From the NCBI GenBank assembly GCA_017449065.1, contig JAFSKF010000034.1, positions 56,548 to 120,547 on the forward strand: a DNA stretch of 64,000 nucleotides, written 5' to 3'. A program made the position numbers and the translations under genes. Under the pieces are notes generated by a model. It had not been told where the DNA came from. It saw nothing but the letters and a program-made list of their open reading frames with translations, and made no database searches. This document shows, one piece after another, positions 26,421 through 34,739 of this stretch (its first letter is position 1; the number at the start of each line of letters is the position of its first letter). The stretch is from Bacteroidales bacterium (GTDB taxonomy: Bacteria > Bacteroidota > Bacteroidia > Bacteroidales > UBA3663).

Positions 26421-27851
26421 ATGAGACTTTTGCGGACGATTGCTATGCTGGTTCTTTGTGCCCTGCTGACGGTAGGGCCAGACGGCTATGCGCAGCAAAA
26501 GAAAGCCACCACAGCAAAAACAACCCAAAAGACTACGCAAAGGAAGAAGGCGACACCGCAAAGATCGACGGCGAAAACTCCTGCTAAGACTTCGCAAAAA
26601 AGCACGGCCAAACCTGCCCAGAAACCCGCTGCCAACGCTACCCAGAAATCTGCAGCCAAGCCGGCGGCACCCAAGGCAACAACGAATAAGCCCCAGAAAC
26701 GGTTGAGTCGGGCTGAATATGAGAAACAGCAGAAAGACTTGCAGAAACAGATTGCAGCAACGGAACTGATGATTTCGGACAATGATAAGTCGCTGTTGAG
26801 CCAAAGTCGTGACATCAAGTTGCGCGAGGATGAAATCGGCAAGCGGAAGGCCTTGCTGGTTTCCATGCAACTGGAAATAGAAAGTATCCGACAGGAAGAG
26901 GATTCATTGAGGAATGTGATTGTCAGACTCAAGAAGGAATATCAGGGAAAGCAGGAGAAATATGCGGCGGCGGTTCGCCATTTATATAAGTGGCGAAGCG
27001 GGTATGACGAATGGCTGTTTGTCTTATCGGCAAGAGATGTGACAGAGAGTTTCCGACGAATGCGCTACTTGCGTCAGTATAGCCGTTGGCGGGAACAGGA
27101 GGCACATTTGCTGGCTCAGCAACGCATGGCAACCGAGGCTGTACAGGAGAAATTGGTGCTGACCCGACAAGATCGCGAGCAACTGTATGCCAGGTTGCAG
27201 AAGGAACGCGATGCCTTGGCCCGAAAGCAGCAAATGCAGGAACAGGCGCTGAATCAGTTGAAGAATAAACAGAAGGAACTGAAGGCAGAACTGGCAAAGA
27301 ACCAGAAAAAGCAGAAAGAAATTCAGAACATGATCAACCAGCTGATTGCGGAAGAACGGAAGAAAGCTCAGCAGCAGCGACAGAATGCCTCATCCGGTGG
27401 CTCTAAGAAATCGGATTCGAAAAACGCAGGTTCAGCCTATTATTCTCCTGCTGAAGTGACTCAATTGACGGGCTCTTTCCGACAGAATAAAGGCAAGATG
27501 CCCTATCCGGTCGATTCGAACTATGCTTTCCTTTCGCACTACAGCAAAGACGGGAACTATAGTATTACCTTATCAACGACCCTTGGGGCACATGCCTGTG
27601 CCATTTTCGAGGGAACGGTTCAGCGTGTGGCAAAGTCATCCGAAGATTTCACCGTCATCATCAGTCATGGCGAGTATATGAGTGTTTACAGTAATTTGTC
27701 GGCCTGCCATGTGAGCGAAGGACAGAAAGTGAAGATGCGGCAGAGTATCGGTAAGGTGAAAAGCGACATAGACGGACGCCGTGCAGAACTGATGTTCTGG
27801 ATTTACGGCAAGAGTGAGGCAGAGAATCCTGAATTGTGGTTAAAGAAATAA
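26421..27851 (+). CDS. EnvC-like murein hydrolase activator with degenerate LytM domain
   Basis: 476 residues. After a signal peptide comes a Lys/Thr/Ala/Pro-rich stretch (residues ~25-95, many TTAK, TQK and KPA pieces). A long coiled coil follows (about residues 96-330), with the C-terminal LytM/M23 domain at ~385-476 (TLGAHACAIFEGTVQRVA, VIISHGEYMSVYSNLSAC). The metal ligands of active M23 enzymes are missing: there is no HxxxD, and the HxH position reads YSN. This is what is seen in EnvC, which activates amidases rather than cutting peptidoglycan itself. It acts in daughter-cell separation. Confidence 0.9.
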   Translation: MRLLRTIAMLVLCALLTVGPDGYAQQKKATTAKTTQKTTQRKKATPQRSTAKTPAKTSQKSTAKPAQKPAANATQKSAAKPAAPKATTNKPQKRLSRAEYEKQQKDLQKQIAATELMISDNDKSLLSQSRDIKLREDEIGKRKALLVSMQLEIESIRQEEDSLRNVIVRLKKEYQGKQEKYAAAVRHLYKWRSGYDEWLFVLSARDVTESFRRMRYLRQYSRWREQEAHLLAQQRMATEAVQEKLVLTRQDREQLYARLQKERDALARKQQMQEQALNQLKNKQKELKAELAKNQKKQKEIQNMINQLIAEERKKAQQQRQNASSGGSKKSDSKNAGSAYYSPAEVTQLTGSFRQNKGKMPYPVDSNYAFLSHYSKDGNYSITLSTTLGAHACAIFEGTVQRVAKSSEDFTVIISHGEYMSVYSNLSACHVSEGQKVKMRQSIGKVKSDIDGRRAELMFWIYGKSEAENPELWLKK

Positions 27852-27858
27852 TAGCAGT

Positions 27859-28263
27859 ATGAATTTCGGAAGAATCATAGAACTAAGCAGATACTTCGAT
27901 CCGCGCGGAAACTTGACTGTGGCCGAGGGTGCTTCTGATATACCGTTCGATATAGCCCGAACTTATTGGGTGTACGATGTGCCTGGCGGAGAAAGCAGAG
28001 GTGGACATGCGCACAAAAGATGTCTGGAGTTTCTGGTTGCTGTGAGCGGATCTTTTTTCGTTACTTTGGATGACGGAAAGGGACGTGTAGAGACATTCTG
28101 TCTGAATCATCCGTGGGAAGGACTGCTGATCGAAACAGGGGTCTGGCGAACCTTAGATGACTTCTCAAGCGGAGCTGTATGTATGGTCCTTGCCAGCGAG
28201 AAGTTCGAGGAGGAAGACTATATCAGGGAATATGATGAATTTAAGGCGGTTTACGGCAAGTGA
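27859..28263 (+). CDS. Cupin-fold dTDP-sugar 3,4-ketoisomerase (FdtA/WxcM-like)
   Basis: 134 residues matching the FdtA family: RIIELSRYFDPRGNLTVAEG, RTYWVYDVPGGESRGGHAHK (the His pair used in catalysis), WEGLLIETGVWRTL and VLASEKFEEEDYIREYDEF. The family converts dTDP-4-keto-6-deoxyglucose to the 3-keto isomer. The aminotransferase two genes downstream then makes a 3-amino-3,6-dideoxy sugar for surface glycans. rmlA and rmlB are not in the window. The end overlaps the next gene by about 29 bp. Confidence 0.9.
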   Translation: MNFGRIIELSRYFDPRGNLTVAEGASDIPFDIARTYWVYDVPGGESRGGHAHKRCLEFLVAVSGSFFVTLDDGKGRVETFCLNHPWEGLLIETGVWRTLDDFSSGAVCMVLASEKFEEEDYIREYDEFKAVYGK

Positions 28264-29197
28264 TCAATCCCAATGGGATGATTTCGTGGCAGGTTCCAGA
28301 AATGGAACCTTCCTCTTCTTGCGTGGTTATATGGACTACCATGCGGATCGGTTTACGGATCATAGTCTGCTGTTTTTCGATGAGAAACAGCATCTGGTCG
28401 CACTATTGCCGGCTAATGAAGCAGACAACGAATTGTATTCGCACCAAGGATTGACCTATGGAGGATTTATTCTCGGAGTGAAGTCGAACGCGGTGACCGT
28501 TATGCAGTTGTTCGATACTCTTTTAAATTATGCGCGCACGCGAGGATTCCGAAAGATTCACTATAAGCCGGTGCCGACCATTTATCAGATGTTTCCGACA
28601 GAGGAAGACCTGTATGCCTTGTGGCGTTACGGTGCGCAACAGGAGTGCTGCCTGATTTCGACAACGGTTTCCTTGAAAGGTACCATGCAGATCGAGGTGG
28701 AACGTCGTCGAAGAAGGGGCATGAACAAGGCTGAGGAACAGGGTATGGCAATCCAGTCGGAGGGATCATTGGACGTATTTTGGCCAATTATGGAACAGAA
28801 TCTGCTCGAAACCTATGGCGCAGCGCCGGTGCATACATTAGCGGAGATGCAATTGCTGCAGAGCCGTTTTCCCCGTCAGATACGCTGTTTGTTGGTCCGT
28901 AATCACCGGAATGAGGCAGTCGCTGGTGCTGTCTTATACGAGGCTAATTCCCGAGCGGTGCATGTTCAATATGGTCATGCCACTCCGGAAGGAAAAAACT
29001 CCGGGGCACTCGACTTGCTTTATCTGTCCTTGATTGATTATTATCGGCAGAGAACACGTGTCGAGTATTTTGATTTCGGAACATCGAATGAACAGCGAGG
29101 AAAATTCCTTAATGAGAATCTGATTGCACAGAAGACCGGATTCGGGGGACGGGGAGTCGCCTACCAATGCTTCTGCATCGATTTGGATAATCTATAA
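28235..29197 (+). CDS. GNAT/FemAB-like acyltransferase
   Basis: 320 residues from ATG 28235 (ATG 28232 is equally possible). The long frame from 28157 overlaps the cupin gene and is rejected. Sequence such as WDDFVAGSRNGTFLFLRGYM, FRKIHYKPVPTIYQMFPTEE and FDFGTSNEQRGKFLNENLIA is that of the FemAB-like GNAT superfamily. Lying between the ketoisomerase and the aminotransferase, it is a good candidate for N-acylating the amino sugar. It is not related to the hexapeptide-repeat FdtC type. The substrate is inferred from context only. Confidence 0.75.
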   Translation: MNLRRFTASDQSQWDDFVAGSRNGTFLFLRGYMDYHADRFTDHSLLFFDEKQHLVALLPANEADNELYSHQGLTYGGFILGVKSNAVTVMQLFDTLLNYARTRGFRKIHYKPVPTIYQMFPTEEDLYALWRYGAQQECCLISTTVSLKGTMQIEVERRRRRGMNKAEEQGMAIQSEGSLDVFWPIMEQNLLETYGAAPVHTLAEMQLLQSRFPRQIRCLLVRNHRNEAVAGAVLYEANSRAVHVQYGHATPEGKNSGALDLLYLSLIDYYRQRTRVEYFDFGTSNEQRGKFLNENLIAQKTGFGGRGVAYQCFCIDLDNL

Positions 29198-29211
29198 TAC
29201 TTCTTGTGACC

Positions 29212-30306
29212 ATGGAATATTTGAACCTGCACAATATCAATGCACCTTATGAAAAGGACATCAAGAATGCGCTGCTGCAAGTGGTGGATTCAGGATGGTA
29301 TTTGTTCGGTAAGCAAGTCTTGCTGTTCGAGCAGGAGTGGGCCGGATATTGCGGATATCCTGCAGAAGGAAGTGCACAGAGTCCTTTTTGTGTGGCTTGT
29401 GCCAACGGATTGGATGCACTCAGACTCACATTACGGGCTTGGATAGAATTGGGTTTGCTGGCTCATGGGGATGAGGTAATTGTGCCGGCTAATACTTATA
29501 TAGCCTCAATATTGGCCGTATCTGATAGCGGACTGGTACCGGTGCCGGTCGAGCCGGATGAGCAAACCTATCTTATTGCTCCGGCGAACATCGAAAATGC
29601 CATTACCTCCCGAACCCGGGCCATTCTTCCTGTGCATCTCTATGGGCAGCTTTGCGATATGGAGCGGATTATGCAGATAGCCCGTCAGCATCAGTTGTTG
29701 GTGCTCGAAGACTGTGCACAATGTCATGGGGTTTCCAAGCGGTATTTGGGCGATGCCCAGGCCTGGAGTTTTTATCCGGGAAAGAACCTGGGCGCATTAG
29801 GCGATGCCGGAGCGGTAACTTCGAAGAACAAAGACCTTGTTGAAACGGTTCGTCGCATTGCCTTCTATGGCTCTTCGGCAAAATACGTACACCAATACAA
29901 AGGAGTGAACAGCCGTATGGATGAGATGCAGGCGGCTGTGCTTCACGTCAAACTTAAGGATTTGGACCGGTGCAACCAACGACGTATAGAGATAGCATCG
30001 TTATATCAGAAAGTTCATAACCAGAAGATTCAGATGCCTTCTGCGAAATTCCCTCATGTTTATCATATTTTTCCCGTATTGGCCGACGACAGGCACCATT
30101 TGCAAACCTACTTGGAGAACTTAGGTATTCGCACTCAAATACATTACCCTATTCCTCCGCATCTTCAGGTTGCTTATAGTGAGTGGAAAGAAAGGTCGTT
30201 CCCCCTCACCGAAATGATTGCACAAAAAGAGTTGTCTTTACCCTGTCACCAGGCTATGACGGATGAGGAAGTACACAGGGTTATAGATGTGTTACAAAAA
30301 TACTGA
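29212..30306 (+). CDS. DegT/DnrJ/EryC1-type PLP sugar aminotransferase (FdtB-like)
   Basis: 364 residues from ATG 29212; the frame also allows GTG 29206. Family landmarks: VDSGWYLFGKQVLLFEQEWA, VACANGLDALRLTLRAW, DEVIVPANTYIASILAVSDS, DCAQCHG and WSFYPGKNLGALGDAGAV with the PLP-binding lysine (in PGKN), then GVNSRMDEMQAAVLHVKLK. It transfers an amino group to a keto sugar bound to a nucleotide. With the FdtA-like cupin upstream it likely makes dTDP-3-amino-3,6-dideoxy-galactose or -glucose. It is the last gene of the run. Confidence 0.93.
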   Translation: MEYLNLHNINAPYEKDIKNALLQVVDSGWYLFGKQVLLFEQEWAGYCGYPAEGSAQSPFCVACANGLDALRLTLRAWIELGLLAHGDEVIVPANTYIASILAVSDSGLVPVPVEPDEQTYLIAPANIENAITSRTRAILPVHLYGQLCDMERIMQIARQHQLLVLEDCAQCHGVSKRYLGDAQAWSFYPGKNLGALGDAGAVTSKNKDLVETVRRIAFYGSSAKYVHQYKGVNSRMDEMQAAVLHVKLKDLDRCNQRRIEIASLYQKVHNQKIQMPSAKFPHVYHIFPVLADDRHHLQTYLENLGIRTQIHYPIPPHLQVAYSEWKERSFPLTEMIAQKELSLPCHQAMTDEEVHRVIDVLQKY

Positions 30307-30449
30307 CAGACTATAAGTGTCGATTCTTTTTGGGGGTAGCTTTTGAAAAGTGAAAAACAAAGGTGCCAGATTAATGCAAGTTGTACTATTATTGTGTTTT
30401 TATAGGGAGATTTTTCATTTTTTTTTATGATCAAATGGAAAATAACGGA

Positions 30450-30457
30450 TAAATTTG
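30450..30457 (+). promoter_or_regulatory. Possible -7 box before the RHS-associated locus
   Basis: TAAATTTG fits the TAnnTTTG box, 60 nt before ATG 30518. No clear TTTG lies at -33, so support is moderate. The 210-bp gap is AT-rich and holds nothing else recognisable. Confidence 0.4.
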
Positions 30458-30517
30458 CACTCGGGGAGGATTTTTAAACGTTTCTTTATTCTTAGGTAAA
30501 ATATCTGTTTTGTAACT

Positions 30518-31204
30518 ATGAAAAGGATTTTTCTGTTTATGCTGATTATCTATAGCCTATGTGCATGGACTCAACCACATATCTCTTTAGACAGTAATTC
30601 TTTGCGCAATGGAGATATACTGCACAGGATTCAGGCAGCATATTCTAATCCTGGACCAGGAGGTGAAGACTGTGTTTGGCAACTGGGAATTGCCGACAAA
30701 CAAAATCCGGAATTCATACAAAAAATTGTAACAAGTGGAGATACCATCGCTATTTTGGGACAGGAACGTATCATACATTATATCGTTCGTGGGGATACGT
30801 TATGGTATAAAGGCGAGCAAGGTCGTCGTTCTTACCGTCTTTTCTCCCCTCTTCGTCCGTATCTTCACTATCCCTTCCAATATGGAGACAGCATTAGTGG
30901 AGGATACTATGGCGAAGGTATGGACGAAAACCTGAAGTTGGAGATATTTGGATGGGGAAGATCTGCAGCTGAAGGGTTGGGCATACTTACTGATGGGTCA
31001 GATACTCTGAAGAATGTTATACGGCTTCACCTTAACTATAATACATGGATCAAAGAAGGCAATAATCCATATTTGTTCCCCAAGCACTATATATATCATC
31101 GATATACGTCAATAGTGTATTATTATAGTCCTTTTATACAGAGTGAAACGGTCCCATCTGGCATTAAATCAATTGGCTCTTGGGGGACATTAATCAAACA
31201 ATGA
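30518..31204 (+). CDS. Secreted protein of the type found at the head of RHS loci
   Basis: 228 residues with a signal peptide (MKRIFLFMLIIYSLCAWTQ). It contains SLRNGDILHRIQAAYSNPGP, PGGEDCVWQLG, an IRGDTLWYKG-like segment, and FQYGDSISGGYYGEG. Proteins with this pattern commonly precede RHS-repeat genes in Bacteroidales (recalled knowledge). No enzymatic motif is seen. Base composition is AT-richer than neighbouring housekeeping genes. It overlaps the next gene by 4 bp (ATGA). Its role is unknown; delivery or assembly of the RHS protein is a reasonable guess. Confidence 0.6.
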   Translation: MKRIFLFMLIIYSLCAWTQPHISLDSNSLRNGDILHRIQAAYSNPGPGGEDCVWQLGIADKQNPEFIQKIVTSGDTIAILGQERIIHYIVRGDTLWYKGEQGRRSYRLFSPLRPYLHYPFQYGDSISGGYYGEGMDENLKLEIFGWGRSAAEGLGILTDGSDTLKNVIRLHLNYNTWIKEGNNPYLFPKHYIYHRYTSIVYYYSPFIQSETVPSGIKSIGSWGTLIKQ

Positions 31205-31755
31205 ATATGAAGATTTATTTATTGACAATTTTGCTCTTGGTTTCTTGTGTTAATCCTCCTTCAACCTGTGAAAGAGGATGGCTTCATAGTGCGTTATATA
31301 ATTACAGAGAGCAACTCAAATTAAATAATTGTATTACTAGTAAAGATACAAATTTGACATTGTATTTCAATGCCTGTTTTGAGGTGATAGACAATGATAC
31401 GATATTATATATCAGTGGAGGAGATGGCTATGAAGAATTACAGCAAATACCACCACCGTTACCACCCAACACCAATACTCTTCTCGTTAATGATTCTTCA
31501 AGATTATTATATCCTATAGTAAAATGTAAAACGGATAATAATTATATTTGTATATATGGAGAAAAGAATATATATTATTCTTCTGAATTCATAAGAAAGT
31601 GGATTGGGAATGCAAAAGTTTTATCATTGGAATCTGAGTTTACATCCGGTTCCTACTTGCACATATATCCCACTTTAACTTGCTATTACAAATGGGATGG
31701 AAAAGACAGTGTACTATTAGTGAAACGGGACAAGATTGATTGCTGGGGTTTTTAA
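31201..31755 (+). CDS. Small AT-rich lipoprotein, possible immunity protein
   Basis: 184 residues from ATG 31201; ATG 31207 is also possible. The signal ends in lipobox LLVSC (MKIYLLTILLLVSC). The rest has no recognised domain: an acidic and Tyr/Asn-rich body ending WDGKDSVLLVKRDKIDCWGF. Position between the RHS-type head gene and a 5'-truncated RHS core, and strong AT bias, suggest a remnant immunity or accessory gene of a displaced RHS tip. Its stop lies 20 bp inside the following frame. Confidence 0.5.
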   Translation: MNMKIYLLTILLLVSCVNPPSTCERGWLHSALYNYREQLKLNNCITSKDTNLTLYFNACFEVIDNDTILYISGGDGYEELQQIPPPLPPNTNTLLVNDSSRLLYPIVKCKTDNNYICIYGEKNIYYSSEFIRKWIGNAKVLSLESEFTSGSYLHIYPTLTCYYKWDGKDSVLLVKRDKIDCWGF

Positions 31756-33037
31756 TATCATGGGTGGAATTATTTTATATGTAGGCGGAGCCTTCGACTT
31801 TGAGGGCAAGGCAGGCAACAGCTACGAATACAGCTACAACGGAAACGGGCAGCTTGCCCGCGACGCAAACCGCGGCATCAGCCGGATTGAGTACGACCTG
31901 CTGGGAAATCCCAGAAAAGTCTCCATGGCAAGCGGCGACTACATCAAGTATGTCTATGCCCCGGACGGAACGAAGCTGAAGACCAGCCACTACACCAGAA
32001 GAAGCGGATCCGGCACACCGAGCCATTACTGCCGGAACACATACTACCGGGGGAACATGATCTACCATTACGGAAGCGAGCGCATACCTTCGATGATCCT
32101 TTTTCCCGGAGGATACTATTTCTACGAATCGGCTGACGATATGATGATAAAATCTTACTATGTCAAGGACTATCAGGGCAACAACCGCATGGTGGTGCAT
32201 CATGTGATGGGCAGCGAATTCAACGGACAGACAACGCACTACTATCCTTTCGGAGGAGTGATTGGCGACATCAGCACCAGCCAGGGTCTGCAACCCTATA
32301 TGTATAGCGGGAAAGAGCTGGACCGGACCTACGGCCTGGACCTCTACGACTTCCATGCCCGCCAGCAGGATCCTGTTATCGGGAGGTTCACCAGCCCGGA
32401 TCCGAAATCGGAAGACTACTATCATGTCAGCCCCTATGCCTATTGCGCGGGGGACCCTGTGAATAATGTGGACCCGACGGGTATGACGATTGTTGCAGAT
32501 TCCTTAGCTCAAATCGCCATGATTAATAGTCTTCCTGAAAATGAAAGGACGTTACTGCACTTTGACAATAATGGGAATTTAACTGTTAATCAAGCCGAAA
32601 AACCTTCAGAAGTACTAGCAGATATTCTTAAATTAGTTGAGAGTAACACCATATATAATCTTTATGTTAGTGCAACTGATATGAATGGAACTCCTTTTAG
32701 AAATGATCAATCCAATTATTATAAAGGATATACACAGACTCCCACAGATCCTAATTATCCTTCACAAGAAGGAAATGTTCATGTATATATGAGTTCTTTA
32801 CTTAAAGGTATTGAATTACCTTTGAATTTTGGACATGAAGTATTATCTCATGCTTTGTTTTATGAAATGGGATTGCCTTTTGGACATGATTATGAATATC
32901 AACCAATTAAAAAGTTCTATAAGGATGAAGGTGTATGGGGATATGAACTAAAGAGGGTGGATAAAAATACAGAACTGAATTTACAGATTAATAGAATTCA
33001 AAAAATAATAAAACAGAATTACAATGGGCAAAAGTAA
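31736..33037 (+). CDS. 5'-truncated RHS core with variable tip carrying an HExxxH motif
   Basis: 433 codons. The first ~17 codons are AT-rich local sequence, then at about 31786 the frame enters GC-rich RHS core (GAFDFEGKAGNSYEYSYNGN, SGKELDRTYGLDLYDFHARQ, GRFTSPDPKSEDYYHVSPYA) ending at the DPVNNVDPTG boundary (about 32480). The tip after it (about 185 residues) is AT-rich and unlike the core. It has GHEVLSHALFYEMG and a later GHDYEY, a pattern like zinc-metallopeptidase tips seen on other Bacteroidales RHS proteins. The core is far too short to be a working polymorphic toxin, and no signal peptide is present, so this is probably a displaced (orphan) tip. Confidence 0.75.
   Translation: MIAGVFNIMGGIILYVGGAFDFEGKAGNSYEYSYNGNGQLARDANRGISRIEYDLLGNPRKVSMASGDYIKYVYAPDGTKLKTSHYTRRSGSGTPSHYCRNTYYRGNMIYHYGSERIPSMILFPGGYYFYESADDMMIKSYYVKDYQGNNRMVVHHVMGSEFNGQTTHYYPFGGVIGDISTSQGLQPYMYSGKELDRTYGLDLYDFHARQQDPVIGRFTSPDPKSEDYYHVSPYAYCAGDPVNNVDPTGMTIVADSLAQIAMINSLPENERTLLHFDNNGNLTVNQAEKPSEVLADILKLVESNTIYNLYVSATDMNGTPFRNDQSNYYKGYTQTPTDPNYPSQEGNVHVYMSSLLKGIELPLNFGHEVLSHALFYEMGLPFGHDYEYQPIKKFYKDEGVWGYELKRVDKNTELNLQINRIQKIIKQNYNGQK
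32264..32447 (+). repeat. RHS core direct repeat, copy 1
   Basis: About 184 bp that recur at 34396-34579 with only a few base differences; from 32299 onward just one difference is seen over about 145 bp. The two copies are 2,132 bp apart in direct orientation. Confidence 0.92.
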
Positions 33038-33515
33038 AATAATAATAAGTTTTTTCCTACTTTGGTTTTCGTTTATTTATTGTAGTTCAAAAAGCATTAG
33101 AAAAGAAATCTTATTACTGGACTACACTATATACATCAAAGTTCCAAAGGATTTTCATCTATTAGAATCTCCATATGAAGAAGGAATATACATTCTGTTT
33201 TTCTCGCCATCTTCGGGTTCTTTTATTTTCTTATTTAAAGGGGGATTAGTCAAATTACCTTTAGTTAATAGAAATAACAGCGAAATTATACAAACAAAAA
33301 AAAGCAGAAGATCTTATTCTGAATTTGGGAAACGAGATTCTGTATATTTTAGAGAAACTTTATTTATCGGTTCTGAGATACGAGCAGGTTATGACCATGT
33401 ATATAGTGCTGATATTCCTAAATTCGAAAAGATAGTTAAAAGTATTAAGATTTGCAAGAATAAGAGGAATAAAGACCATGAGCTACGTTGCAGAATACGA
33501 CCTTCCGGACAATAA
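33024..33515 (+). CDS. AT-rich lipoprotein, candidate immunity protein for the upstream RHS tip
   Basis: 163 residues starting 14 bp inside the end of the RHS tip gene. An N-terminal hydrophobic stretch with Cys (IISFFLLWFSFIYCSS) looks like a lipoprotein signal. The centre is KVPKDFHLLESPYEEGIYIL. The last dozen or so residues (ELRCRIRPSGQ) are read out of frame from the next RHS fragment, so the original C-terminus was probably cut by recombination at about 33478. Order and overlap match toxin-immunity pairs. Function is inference. Confidence 0.55.
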   Translation: MGKSKIIISFFLLWFSFIYCSSKSIRKEILLLDYTIYIKVPKDFHLLESPYEEGIYILFFSPSSGSFIFLFKGGLVKLPLVNRNNSEIIQTKKSRRSYSEFGKRDSVYFRETLFIGSEIRAGYDHVYSADIPKFEKIVKSIKICKNKRNKDHELRCRIRPSGQ

Positions 33516-34641
33516 TCTGCTCCATACTTCCGTTATTAATTTGTACGACTTGAGAAACAACATGATCCTCTGCGATACCATACGGCACCTTACCTACAAC
33601 GATTTCGGGCACATTGTCCGGAACGGGAGGAGCGGTACGTCAGGCGATATGAGCTTCGGGTACGACGGTCTGAACCGGCTCGTTACAGCAGAATACAGTT
33701 CGAACGAAGGAGCGTGGACCGAGGCTTCCACACCGGAGCTTCAGTCCCTGATACCGATGTTCCATACGAACGGGGACGACTACAGCGAATACTTCTCTTA
33801 TGACAGGAACGGCAACCTGGAAAGGATCGAGAGATACGGCACCTCGGACTGGGGCGAGGGGAACGGAATAGATGACCTCTATCTGCAGTACAGCGGAAAC
33901 CGGCTGATGTCGGTGTATGAGAATTCCGTAGAGCCGCTGACCTATACCGGGGCCTTCGACTATCAGGGCTATAACGGAACGTTCGACTATACGTATGACG
34001 GCAACGGCAGCCTCACGTCGGACGACAGCAAGGATATCAGCAATATAACGTACGACCATGCAGGCAATCCGCGCGCAATCAGTTTCTACGGGCAGAAAAG
34101 CACGGAATATGTATATACTCCAGACGGCAGCAGGCAGAGAACCCTTCATGCGAGGCAGACAGGGAATGTAACCCTCCGGGATAGCGTTGACTATATGGGG
34201 AGTCTGGTTGTCCGGAACGGAAAGCCAGCCGTCTATAGATTCAATGGCGGCTATTGCAGCTTTGACGGCCAGGGTAACGTGGACGGCTTTCACTACTATA
34301 TTCAGGACTACCAGGGCAATGTCCGGATGGTGGTGAATACCGGAACGGATGCCGTCGAGCAGGTACTGCATTACTACCCGTATGGAGGGCTGATGGGCGA
34401 CATCAGTACCAGCCAGGGGCTGCAGCCCTATATGTATAGCGGGAAAGAGCTGGACCGGACCTACGGCCTGGACCTCTATGACTTCCATGCCCGCCAGCAG
34501 GATCCTGTTATCGGGAGGTTCACCAGCCCGGATCCGAAATCGGAAGACTACTATCATGTCAGCCCCTATGCCTATTGTGCAGGAGATTCCATGAATAATG
34601 TGGCTCCAACAAGGGATAGTCAACCTTTGAGAATAATTTAA
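33478..34641 (+). CDS. Second truncated RHS core fragment with very short tip
   Basis: 387 residues of GC-rich RHS repeats (GDMSFGYDGLNRLVTAEYSS, FSYDRNGNLERIERYG, DYTYDGNGSLTSDD) ending with the conserved core SGKELDRTYGLDLYDFHARQ and GRFTSPDPKSEDYYHVSPYA. It then ends almost at once: the tip is only about 20 residues and the DPxG boundary is changed to NNVAPTRD. It lacks a signal peptide and the long N-terminal part of RHS proteins. It probably serves as a recombination donor or is a decayed remnant. The last ~180 bp of core are nearly identical to those of the first fragment. Confidence 0.75.
   Translation: MSYVAEYDLPDNNLLHTSVINLYDLRNNMILCDTIRHLTYNDFGHIVRNGRSGTSGDMSFGYDGLNRLVTAEYSSNEGAWTEASTPELQSLIPMFHTNGDDYSEYFSYDRNGNLERIERYGTSDWGEGNGIDDLYLQYSGNRLMSVYENSVEPLTYTGAFDYQGYNGTFDYTYDGNGSLTSDDSKDISNITYDHAGNPRAISFYGQKSTEYVYTPDGSRQRTLHARQTGNVTLRDSVDYMGSLVVRNGKPAVYRFNGGYCSFDGQGNVDGFHYYIQDYQGNVRMVVNTGTDAVEQVLHYYPYGGLMGDISTSQGLQPYMYSGKELDRTYGLDLYDFHARQQDPVIGRFTSPDPKSEDYYHVSPYAYCAGDSMNNVAPTRDSQPLRII
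34396..34579 (+). repeat. RHS core direct repeat, copy 2
   Basis: Direct copy of 32264-32447. Recombination between the copies would delete the intervening tip and lipoprotein gene, or swap which tip follows the core. Confidence 0.92.
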
Positions 34642-34655
34642 TTCCAGAAAGCGCA

Positions 34656-34680
34656 AATTTACGCCCCAGTTAGGGAAAAT
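34656..34680 (-). repeat. Short intergenic repeat, CCTAACTGGG type
   Basis: The minus strand reads TTTTCCCTAACTGGGGCGTA followed by AATTT. Related copies occur at 46253-46310 (TTAACTATGG variants) and twice at 51961-52004. Confidence 0.55.
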
Positions 34681-34722
34681 TGCAGCCCTTCGAGAGAAAA
34701 AGTTTTCTTCGAAGGGCTGCAA
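34680..34722 (-). terminator. Terminator hairpin between RHS locus and DUF5723 gene
   Basis: TTGCAGCCCTTCGA and TCGAAGGGCTGCAA form a perfect 14-bp stem with a 15-nt loop. On the minus strand it is followed by TTTTCC, so it best serves the DUF5723 gene, and it may also stop leftward or rightward readthrough. Confidence 0.75.
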
Positions 34723-34739
34723 AATCGGATGACGCCTGT

